Of a stretch of 5,092 nucleotides of DNA, positions 1 to 5,092 are shown one piece after another. The position numbers and the translations under genes were made by a program. This DNA is from an uncultured Clostridia bacterium (GTDB taxonomy: Bacteria > Bacillota > Clostridia > Oscillospirales > Ruminococcaceae): the NCBI GenBank assembly GCA_937893735.1, contig CALBGD010000311.1:1-5092 (forward strand), written 5' to 3'. The notes beneath the pieces are model-generated. The model was not told the DNA's origin, ran no database searches, and saw nothing but the letters and a program-made list of their open reading frames with translations. Each line of letters starts with the position of its first letter. Within the stretch, counting starts at the first letter, position 1.

Positions 1-4
1 CGAA

Positions 5-10
5 GGGAGG
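5..10 (+). promoter_or_regulatory. Ribosome binding site of the coupling-protein gene
   Basis: GGGAGG, within AAGGGAGG at 3-10, lies seven bases before the ATG at 18. This is a strong Shine-Dalgarno match at near-ideal spacing and fixes the start at 18. The reading frame is open back to the window edge, so a longer protein cannot be excluded from the frame alone, but the site makes that unlikely. Confidence 0.75.
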
Positions 11-17
11 CGCAGGA

Positions 18-996
18 ATGGACTCAAACCTCTGGACTCTCCTTATAGTTGCGGGATTGGGCTTTGCCGTGATCGGTGGGCTCGCTATGCTCTCAAGCAA
101 CTACACACTTGGCAACATCAAGTCCAAGACCGTTGGCGACGGTCAGCACGGCACGGCTCGCTGGGCAACTGAGAGTGAGATACGAAAAACCTTTGCTCTC
201 GTCCCATTCGACGTTGTATCATGGCGTAAAGGCGAAAATCTTCCTACGGAACAGGGACTTGTGCTCGGCAGCAGAGGAAAGAAAGGCAAAGTCACAGCGC
301 TGGTAGACAGCGACGATGTACATTGCCTTATGATCGGCGCATCCGGTGTCGGCAAGACGGCATACTTTCTGTACCCGAACCTTGAATACGCCTGTGCAAG
401 CGGAATGAGTTTCTTTGCCAGTGATACCAAAGGTGACCTCGCTCGCAACTATGCAACGATAGCGAAAAGATACTATGGCTACGACGTATCTGTCATTGAC
501 CTGCGCAACCCTACACGCTCTGACGGGAGCAATCTGCTGACGCTCATAAACCGGTACATGGATATAGCGTTAGCCGATGAATCGAACATCGCAGCAAAAG
601 CCAAAGCGGAAAAGTACGCAAAGATCATTGCCAAGACCATCGTGAACCCTAGCGGTGACGATTCAAATCGCGGTCAGAACGCGTACTTTTACGAAGCGGC
701 AGAGGGATTGCTGTGCTCCGTTATCCTGCTGCTTTCCGAATTCCTCCCGCCGAATGCCGGGGAGCCGGAGAAGCGGCATATAGTCTCGGTATTCAAGCTT
801 GTGCAGGAGCTGCTCGAACCGTCAGGCGTAAAAGGAAAAACACAGTTTCAAATGCTGATGGGCAGACTGCCAGCGGAGCATAAAGCGAGGTGGTTTGCCG
901 GGGCTGCGCTGAACTCATCCGAACAGGCTATGGCGTCGGTCATGTCCACGGTGCTGTCGCGGCTGAATGCGTTTCTGGACTCGGAGCTCGAGCAGA
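18..996 (+). CDS. virD4: VirD4/TraG-type conjugative coupling protein (T4CP), exon 1 (residues 1-326 plus first base of codon 327)
   Basis: This is the N-terminal part of a type IV secretion coupling ATPase, which sits at the inner membrane and feeds relaxase-bound DNA into the conjugation channel. Residues 5-27 form one hydrophobic membrane segment, followed by a cytoplasmic stretch with HGTARWAT (residues 44-51). Walker A is GASGVGKT at 107-114 (Lys113, Thr114), and the conserved SDTKGDL follows at 135-141. The exon ends in SELEQ (322-326), a motif that in this family runs on directly into a hydrophobic pair and CFD; that continuation is found at 3736. The gene breaks after the first base of codon 327, exactly at a GTGCG group II intron start. 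Unspliced, the frame hits TAA at 1011-1013, giving a 331-residue truncated protein without Walker B. The start is set by the ribosome binding site at 5-10. Only one membrane segment is visible, whereas many VirD4 proteins have two. The sequence recalls the shorter clostridial (CD1115-like) branch; that subfamily is from memory, not a search. Confidence 0.93.
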
Positions 997-1650
997 GTGC
1001 GACACGTTCCTAACTGAAAAGGTTAGGCGTGGAGCTGAAAATATAGTGAATAAGATCGAAAGGAGCTTATTCAATCAGTTCCAAAGAACTGATAATCCGA
1101 TAAGTGGAATGATGGGGTAACGCCCGGAAACGCTTCCCTAATACTCCGATATGCGTAAATAATTGCAATTATATTTATGTGTAAAGCTCGGTGAAGTCGG
1201 CAGAGAGTGACCCAAACAGTGAAACATTTATGTTTCGGATGTGGAAACCTGTCCAGCGGTGGATGGTGTCGCCTATATGCCGGGGGTCTATAAAATACCT
1301 ATGGTGAGAATGATCGGAAGGTCTGACGAACTTGTGAATGAACGGGTCTAAACCAGTAGTGGGCAGAAATGCACATGCTTCATTTGAAGGCACATGTGGG
1401 AGAGTAAGATTTTTGTTTATGAAATTCCATACGGAGTTATGGGCTCCGTCCAGTGTGCAGGCTCAAAGCAAGCACCTAAGGGTATATGTAAAAGATAGGA
1501 TTATCGGAACGTGGAAAGCCGCAAACACAGAGGTAATTGCATACCTGCGAAGTGGTGGGAACGAAATCATAAGTTTCCTTTACTGCGGTGAGAGTAGTGG
1601 CACGAGTGATGAAGCCTCTGTAATGGGGGTGGAGCAACAGCCACAAGTCA
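997..1650 (+). ncRNA. Group II intron ribozyme core, domains I-III
   Basis: About 650 bases of non-coding RNA sequence lie between the 5' splice site and the domain IV gene. It begins with the GTGCG consensus and contains several local stems: 1003-1031 (two stacked helices around a TGAAAAG loop region), 1372-1398 (CACATG and CTTCA arms), and 1431-1449 (ACGGAG with CTCCGT). Open frames here, such as 1338-1655, have no ribosome binding site and no protein-like composition, and are better explained by structured RNA. The exact domain borders are not resolved by eye; the 3' limit is approximate. Confidence 0.8.
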
Positions 1651-1702
1651 TTTGAAGATAAATAGGTAAAAGGTACAATCTTCATAGCTTCGAGTATGAC
1701 TA

Positions 1703-1740
1703 CGGCAATTTTGCCGGAGAAAATCGTGCTCCGAAAGGAG
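1703..1740 (+). promoter_or_regulatory. Domain IV hairpin cluster that can hide the maturase ribosome binding site
   Basis: Three alternative stems sit just before the maturase start. CGGCAA (1703-1708) pairs with TTGCCG (1711-1716) around a two-base loop. CGGAG (1715-1719) can pair with CTCCG (1729-1733). CTCC (1729-1732) can instead pair with GGAG (1737-1740) across a GAAA tetraloop (1733-1736), and that GGAG is the core of the maturase Shine-Dalgarno site AAAGGAG (1734-1740). In Ll.LtrB the equivalent domain IVa region contains the maturase ribosome binding site and is bound by the protein, which represses its own translation. The pairings here are seen in sequence; the regulatory role is inferred from that precedent. 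Confidence 0.5.
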
Positions 1741-1750
1741 AATGGTGCCT

Positions 1751-3595
1751 ATGACAAAACAAAAGAAACTAAGAAATTTGGAGTATTACGACCTGCAAGG
1801 TGTATTTGACGGTCTCTATGAGCGGAGCAAAAATGGCGCTGTCTTTAATAAGCTGATGGAAATCATCCGATCAGAAGAGAACATCAAACTCGCCTATCGC
1901 AATATCAAGAGAAATGGTGGCAGTAATACACCAGGCACGGATAAGCGGAGCATTTCAGATATCGAAAAGCTTCCAGCAGATCAATATGTTCAGCTTATCC
2001 AGAGCAAATTAGCATGGTATAAACCAAAACCTGTCAAACGGGCTGAAATTCCGAAACCGGGCGGCAAGCTTAGACCACTTGGTATTCCCACTATTACCGA
2101 CAGATTAGTTCAACAATGTATTTTACAGGTGTTGGAGCCGATTTGTGAAGCAAAATTCCACGAGAGAAGCAACGGGTTTAGACCTAACCGCTCAGCGGAA
2201 AATGCTTTGGCCCAATGCTATCGTATGATTCAGCGTCAACATCTGCACTTTGTTGTGGATATTGATATCAAGGGCTTTTTCGATAATGTGAATCATGCGA
2301 AGCTCATACGGCAAATCTGGGCAATGGGAATCCGGGATAAAACCCTATTGTGTATCATTAAAGAAATGCTCAAGGCACCGATTATTATGCCAAACGGTGA
2401 AACAGTATTTCCCCAAAAGGGAACTCCGCAGGGCGGGATATTATCACCGCTTTTATCAAATATTGTTCTGAATGAGCTGGACTGGTGGGTATCCTCACAG
2501 TGGGAAACATTCCAGACTCATACAAAATATAAGATATACTGTGGCGAAAAGCTGAACCGGGGCAATATTTATCGGGTAATAAAAAACAGCGGCTTAAAAG
2601 AAATGTATATTGTCCGTTATGCGGATGATTTCAAAATTTTTTGCCGCAAGAAAAGTGATGCCGACAAAGCGTTTCTGGCTGTAAAGCTTTGGCTGAAAGA
2701 CCGCTTGAAGCTGGAAATCAGTGAGGAAAAATCCAGGGTGGTCAATCTAAAGAAGCAATATTCAGAATTTCTCGGTTTTAAGCTGAAAGCTGTGAAAAAG
2801 GGCAATAAATATGTGGTGAAATCCCATATGAGTGATAGAGCGATTCAGAATGAAACGCGGAAGCTTAGAGGGCTGGTAAGGGATTTACAGCGACCCAAGA
2901 GCCTACTGGACGAAAAGCGTATGCTGAATTTGTATAACTCTACTGTCTGGGGAATACATAATTATTACCGCTTCGCCACGCATATCGCTTATGACTGCGG
3001 TGTTAGAATACACAACACTATTCGCATTGTTGCGAGAAACAGGTTAGGGAAAAGACTAAAAAAGCAAGGGAAAACAAACAATCGCTACATTTTAGAGCAT
3101 TACGGAGGCAGCAAGATGCTACGATATATCAATGGGTTTCCGATGTGCCCTATTGGCTATATCCAGACCAAGGCGCCCTTGTATAAAAAGAAAGAGATAT
3201 GTAAATATACCAAAGCCGGCAGGGCAAAAATCCACGAAAGCCTTAAGTTTGATATTACGGTGTTGTTAATGCTTATGCGTGAGCAAAATACCAACAAAAG
3301 TATCGAATTTATGGATAACCGGCTTTCGCTTTGGGCAGCACAGTATGGGAAATGTGCGGTTACAGGAAGGACATTATGGATTGATGAAATCCATTGTCAC
3401 CATAAAATTCCCTTAAGAAACGGTGGCACTGACCGATATCAAAATCTTGTAATCGTTCATCAGGACATTCACACACTTATTCATGCTACGCTCCCGACAA
3501 CAATCCAGTTATATCTCAATCTGATTAACCTGACCCAAGCCATGCTGAAAAAGATAAATAAGTTAAGGTTAAAGGCTGGTAATACAGCCATATGA
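1751..3595 (+). CDS. ltrA: Group II intron reverse transcriptase/maturase with HNH endonuclease
   Basis: This multifunctional intron-encoded protein helps the intron RNA fold and splice, then cuts target DNA and reverse-transcribes the intron during retrohoming. Numbering from the ATG at 1751 (614 residues), the finger region includes IPKPGGKLRPLGIP at 100-113. Palm motif A, VDIDIKGFFDNV, has catalytic Asp172. PQGGILSPLLSN spans 226-237, and the active-site YADD is at 290-293. The thumb/maturase X domain follows at about 360-460, including NSTVWGIHNYYR. The C-terminal HNH domain at about 532-579 shows CAVTG (Cys535), HCHH (548-551), GGTDRYQNL (Asn565), and His570, His574 and His578. The length is normal for the HNH-bearing class and no residue of the catalytic triad is lost. 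An ATG at 1742 in the same frame lies one base after the Shine-Dalgarno AAAGGAG (1734-1740), too close; 1751, ten bases on, is preferred. The protein is embedded in domain IV and is translated from the intron RNA. Its gene is more AT-rich than the T4CP exons. Confidence 0.96.
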   Translation: MTKQKKLRNLEYYDLQGVFDGLYERSKNGAVFNKLMEIIRSEENIKLAYRNIKRNGGSNTPGTDKRSISDIEKLPADQYVQLIQSKLAWYKPKPVKRAEIPKPGGKLRPLGIPTITDRLVQQCILQVLEPICEAKFHERSNGFRPNRSAENALAQCYRMIQRQHLHFVVDIDIKGFFDNVNHAKLIRQIWAMGIRDKTLLCIIKEMLKAPIIMPNGETVFPQKGTPQGGILSPLLSNIVLNELDWWVSSQWETFQTHTKYKIYCGEKLNRGNIYRVIKNSGLKEMYIVRYADDFKIFCRKKSDADKAFLAVKLWLKDRLKLEISEEKSRVVNLKKQYSEFLGFKLKAVKKGNKYVVKSHMSDRAIQNETRKLRGLVRDLQRPKSLLDEKRMLNLYNSTVWGIHNYYRFATHIAYDCGVRIHNTIRIVARNRLGKRLKKQGKTNNRYILEHYGGSKMLRYINGFPMCPIGYIQTKAPLYKKKEICKYTKAGRAKIHESLKFDITVLLMLMREQNTNKSIEFMDNRLSLWAAQYGKCAVTGRTLWIDEIHCHHKIPLRNGGTDRYQNLVIVHQDIHTLIHATLPTTIQLYLNLINLTQAMLKKINKLRLKAGNTAI

Positions 3596-3652
3596 TCAGA
3601 AGTTTCTAAGTTTTGAAGTGTACCCAATACCCAAAATTCTTGAACTGATGGA

Positions 3653-3686
3653 ACGCCGTGTGCGGGGAAACTCGCACGCACGGTGT
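3653..3686 (+). ncRNA. Group II intron domain V (catalytic hairpin)
   Basis: This 34-nucleotide hairpin holds the ribozyme active site. The lower helix pairs 3653-3660 with 3679-3686. A two-base CG bulge lies at 3677-3678. The upper helix pairs 3661-3666 with 3671-3676 and is capped by a GAAA tetraloop at 3667-3670. The catalytic triad position (3654-3656) reads CGC rather than the commoner AGC, and its middle G makes the expected G-U wobble with T3684. The CGC form is known in other bacterial group II introns. The intact bulge, tetraloop and triad support a splicing-competent ribozyme. Confidence 0.93.
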
Positions 3687-3689
3687 GGA

Positions 3690-3735
3690 GTGGGGGAAAA
3701 GTTAGAGATGATATCAAAGACTTACCTATCACTAT
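3690..3735 (+). ncRNA. Group II intron domain VI with branch-point A, and 3' splice site
   Basis: The basal stem pairs GTGG (3690-3693) with TCAC (3729-3732), and the next step pairs GGG (3694-3696) with CCT (3725-3727). This leaves A3728 unpaired on the 3' side. That bulged A is the eighth base from the intron end, as expected for the 2'-OH branch nucleotide that starts lariat splicing. A distal helix pairs AAGT (3699-3702) with ACTT (3720-3723). The intron ends CTAT at 3735, fitting the AY rule. Confidence 0.88.
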
Positions 3736-4535
3736 TCATCTGCTTTGACAGCAGCATGGACGCCGAAAGCTTTGCATCAAAGAAGTCCGCTATCTTCCTC
3801 ATACTTCCGGAAGAGGATCAGACCAAGAACTTCATGGCAGGGCTGATGATACAAAACCTCTCGCGTGAGCTGTTATCGGTTGCGGATGAACACGGCGGCA
3901 GGCTGCAAAACCGTGTTGTGTTCTTCTGCGATGAGCTCGGTACTATGCCCGCCTTTGATATTCTCCCGCTGTTCAGCGCCGGACGCTCGCGCCGTCTTAC
4001 GCTTGTGCCGATAATCCAGGCACTTGCACAGCTTGAGAAGAACTACAGCAAGGAGGGCGCGGAAATCATTGTGGACAACGTACAGGACACGATTTTCGGT
4101 GGCTTTGCGCCAAACTCACAGACGGCGGAAGTCCTTTCAAAAGCTCTTGGCAGCAGAACGGTTCTGTCTGGCTCTGTCAGCCGCAGCAAGGATAACCCAA
4201 GTGAAAGTCTTCAAATGATGGAACGCCCGCTCATGACAGCGGACGAGCTGAAATCCATTCCGAAAGGCTCGTTTGTCGTGATGAAAACCGGCAGACACCC
4301 CATGCAGACAAAGCTACGTTTGTTTCTCGATTGGGGCATTACCTTTGATGAGCCGTACAGAATAGAGGAACGTATTGATCGACCGATTGCATACGCCGCG
4401 CGCGAGGAGCTTTTGCGAGCGATACTCGAAAAGTATCCGCCAGAACGCTTCCGCAAGGATAGAGATGTCAAACGTGCCGATTCTCCCCAAAAAGCAAGTG
4501 CACTCCATGTTCCGAATGGGGAGGTTTTTCGATGA
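3736..4535 (+). CDS. virD4: VirD4/TraG-type conjugative coupling protein (T4CP), exon 2 (rest of codon 327 to residue 592 and stop)
   Basis: This is the C-terminal half of the coupling ATPase begun at 18. After splicing, codon 327 is ATC, and the protein reads SELEQ-IICFDS without a gap. Walker B is RVVFFCDE, ending at Asp392-Glu393 and followed by LGTMP. Next come SAGRSRR (407-413) and the QALAQLEKNY segment, typical of the RecA-like core in this family. Then come GGFAPNSQTAEVLSKALGSR and the DELKSIPKG region before a charged C-terminal tail. The full 592 residues are a normal length for the clostridial branch. An open frame extends upstream from exon 2 back to 3618, but the added residues (3618-3735) are translated intron domain IV-VI RNA and are not part of the protein. 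The stop at 4533-4535 overlaps the start of the HTH gene by ATGA. Confidence 0.93.
4518..4524 (+). promoter_or_regulatory. Ribosome binding site of the small HTH gene
   Basis: GGGGAGG lies inside the last codons of the T4CP gene, seven bases before the ATG at 4532. It supports that start and suggests that the HTH protein is translationally coupled to the coupling protein. Confidence 0.75.
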
Positions 4536-4795
4536 GTTATTTTTCCTCAATCTATTCGGATAATCTCCTGCCGAGTCGCGCAAAGGCAGTATATATGTAT
4601 CTGCGTGACCGTTCGGATAAAGAATGCAGGTGCTGGCCAGGGGTGAATACTATTGCCGCAGATCTCAATTTTTCAAGAAGCACGGTGAAACGCGCACTGA
4701 ACGATTTGGAGAAGCGCAGATATATTAAGCGGCTGCCGCGCCACAGGGCAAACGGCAGCCGCTCATCTAATTTGTATGTTTTGATCGATAAGTAA
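4532..4795 (+). CDS. Small winged helix-turn-helix protein (HTH_36-like)
   Basis: This is an 87-residue basic protein with a DNA-binding winged helix. Residues 15-27 (SRAKAVYMYLRDR) form the first helix. CWPGVNTIAADLNFSRSTVK (34-53) is a clear helix-turn-helix with recognition helix at about 48-62, followed by EKRRYIKR and a Gly/Ser-rich wing ending in SSNLYVL. This resembles the HTH_36/replication-initiator-type wHTH domain found in small proteins beside VirD4 genes in clostridial conjugative elements; the family name is from pattern recognition. The ATG overlaps the T4CP stop (ATGA), and a strong GGGGAGG site sits seven bases upstream, so the two form one operon. It may regulate the transfer operon or bind element DNA, but the sequence does not show which. 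The 3' end of the gene contains a perfect 10-bp inverted repeat (4729-4762). Confidence 0.85.
   Translation: MSYFSSIYSDNLLPSRAKAVYMYLRDRSDKECRCWPGVNTIAADLNFSRSTVKRALNDLEKRRYIKRLPRHRANGSRSSNLYVLIDK
4729..4762 (+). repeat. Perfect 10-bp inverted repeat inside the end of the HTH gene
   Basis: GCGGCTGCCG (4729-4738) and CGGCAGCCGC (4753-4762) are perfect reverse complements separated by 14 bases. The GC-rich stem would be stable in RNA. It is not followed at once by a T run, so it is not a standard terminator. It ends 30 bases before the stop codon. It may be an mRNA structure, a DNA-binding palindrome, or a chance result of coding for a basic, Arg/Gly/Ser-rich wing. Confidence 0.8.
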
Positions 4796-4942
4796 TTTTT
4801 TCGACTTTTCCGCCAGGGTCAAACTGCGCCATCGCACTGCACCCACCCCCGGCTCAACATGGTCTCCCCTGAACGGATAATTGGAATGGTTAATACAGAG
4901 GGAAAACGTATAAAGATTTGTGTCAAAACAGACTTGAAGAAA
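4796..4942. other. Stretch without a convincing gene downstream of the HTH gene
   Basis: A T6 run (4796-4801) follows the HTH stop, then a C-rich segment (about 4838-4870) and an AT-rich segment. The only local hairpin noticed is weak (TGCG 4825-4828 with CGCA 4833-4836). No clear terminator or promoter was found. Short frames cross it on both strands, but none has a ribosome binding site. Confidence 0.5.
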
Positions 4943-5092
4943 CTAAGGTTTATTAAAGAATACGCAAAGAAGCCGGTTGAGAATGTCTTTTTGTGCAGGA
5001 GAAAGCTCTTTCCCATTGCCTGATGGTGATAATATTTCTTCAGCAATTATGATAAGCAATTCTTTCTTATCATCAGGAAAACTATCGAGTAA
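4943..5092 (-). CDS. Possible C-terminal end of an unknown minus-strand protein, cut by the window edge
   Basis: Reading the minus strand from the right edge, 49 codons are open, ending at TAG (plus-strand CTA at 4943-4945). The product starts LLDSFPDDKKELLIIIAEEI and continues with a Gly/Ser/Pro linker and SPAQKDILNRLL before the end. The charged, amphipathic-helix composition looks like real protein. The first helix vaguely recalls the C-terminal ends of some XRE-type regulators, but I do not recognise the family. If real, the gene is convergent with the transfer operon and could mark its boundary. Two other short frames overlap here (plus 4859-5023; minus 4819-5046); this one looks the most protein-like, but the evidence is weak. 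Confidence 0.35.
   Translation of the reverse strand, partial: LLDSFPDDKKELLIIIAEEILSPSGNGKELSPAQKDILNRLLCVFFNKP
5049..5073. repeat. 8-bp inverted repeat near the right edge
   Basis: ATGATAAG (5049-5056) and CTTATCAT (5066-5073) are perfect reverse complements separated by nine bases. The arms are AT-rich, so an RNA stem would be weak; it could be a protein-binding palindrome or chance. It lies inside the possible minus-strand gene. Confidence 0.6.

Larger units (their letters stand above)
997..3735 (+). mobile_element. Complete group II intron with maturase gene, inserted in the T4CP gene
   Basis: This 2739-base self-splicing retroelement is bounded by GTGCGAC at the 5' end and CACTAT at the 3' end, matching the GTGYG...AY rule. 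Removing it joins A996 to T3736, forms codon ATC (Ile327), and restores a 593-codon T4CP frame through SELEQ-IICFDS. The layout is standard: structured RNA of domains I-III (997 to about 1650), the protein gene in domain IV (1751-3595), domain V (3653-3686) and domain VI (3690-3732). Near the 5' end, CACG (1003-1006) pairs with CGTG (1028-1031) and CCTAAC (1009-1014) with GTTAGG (1022-1027). Another stem is CACATG (1372-1377) with CATGTG (1393-1398). The protein type (HNH-bearing, chloroplast-like) and the bulged A eight bases from the end fit a IIB-like intron; the subclass is an inference. The intron is clearly more AT-rich than the exons, suggesting arrival from another host. No damage is visible, so it is probably active. 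Confidence 0.95.

Noticed and set aside
1441..1448. GGGCTCCG as an EBS2 that pairs with exon bases 982-989 (eight pairs with one wobble).
   Set aside because: The same bases form a local hairpin with ACGGAG at 1431-1436, and the site lies downstream of the EBS1 candidate, the wrong order. The match is probably chance.
1338..1655. Plus-strand open frame of 105 codons within the intron.
   Set aside because: It overlaps structured domain I-III RNA, has no ribosome binding site and no recognisable protein pattern.
1742..1750. ATG at 1742 as the maturase start.
   Set aside because: It lies one base after the Shine-Dalgarno site; the ATG at 1751, ten bases on, is better placed. The difference is three residues.
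3733..3735. Alternative intron end at 3732 (CAC), which would also keep the frame and give SELEQ-IFICFDS.
   Set aside because: It adds one residue to a conserved motif and places A3728 only five bases from the intron end, too close for the branch point. The end at 3735 fits both protein and RNA.
18..4535. T4CP as a pseudogene disrupted by insertion.
   Set aside because: The intron has intact splice signals, domains V and VI and maturase, and both exons are undamaged and join in frame, so a spliced functional gene is the better reading.
4729..4801. Rho-independent terminator formed by the 4729-4762 palindrome and the T6 run at 4796-4801.
   Set aside because: The T run is more than 30 bases beyond the stem, too far for an intrinsic terminator, and the stem lies inside the coding region.
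4859..5023. Plus-strand open frame of 54 codons after the HTH gene.
   Set aside because: The start follows a C-rich segment with no Shine-Dalgarno match and the product is unrecognised. It is kept only as a rival reading of the right end.
4819..5046. Minus-strand open frame of 75 codons.
   Set aside because: Its composition (runs of Phe, Lys, His, Ser) is not protein-like in pattern, it has no clear ribosome binding site, and it conflicts with the better minus-strand frame from the right edge.

Overview
The window looks like part of the transfer region of an integrative and conjugative element (or conjugative plasmid) from a gut-type Firmicute, probably a clostridial/Ruminococcus-like bacterium. 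The reasons are the strong GGAGG-type ribosome binding sites, a VirD4/TraG-type coupling protein of the kind found in clostridial conjugative elements, and a small winged-helix protein overlapping its end. The lineage is an inference from protein style; nothing in the window fixes a genus.

The central point is that one gene, the type IV coupling protein (T4CP) ATPase, is split by a complete group II intron. Exon 1 is 18-996, the intron is 997-3735 (2739 bases), and exon 2 is 3736-4535. Joining 996 to 3736 gives 1779 bases, exactly 593 codons including the stop. It restores an uninterrupted 592-residue protein with Walker A in exon 1 and Walker B in exon 2. The intron starts with the consensus GTGCG, has a 34-nucleotide domain V with a GAAA tetraloop and a two-base bulge, and has a domain VI with a bulged A eight bases from the 3' end. 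In domain IV it carries an intact reverse transcriptase/maturase (LtrA type) with a C-terminal HNH endonuclease. All parts needed for splicing and retrohoming appear intact.

Region by region: 1-17, ribosome binding site; 18-996, T4CP exon 1; 997 to about 1650, intron RNA domains I-III; about 1650-1750, start of domain IV with a hairpin cluster around the maturase ribosome binding site; 1751-3595, maturase; 3596-3735, end of domain IV plus domains V and VI; 3736-4535, T4CP exon 2; 4532-4795, small winged-helix protein overlapping the T4CP stop by ATGA; 4796-4942, no convincing gene; 4943-5092, possible C-terminal end of a gene on the minus strand that runs off the window.

The T4CP would bring the relaxase-DNA complex to the type IV secretion channel, and the HTH protein is translationally coupled to it. 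The functional consequence is that making an intact coupling protein, and so conjugation, should depend on intron splicing. Without splicing, translation stops five codons into the intron and leaves a product lacking Walker B. I see no CRISPR array, tRNA, rRNA, insertion sequence or clear Rho-independent terminator. Group II introns inside conjugation genes are a known phenomenon (the lactococcal Ll.LtrB intron in a relaxase gene), so this is a neat instance of a known type rather than a new system.
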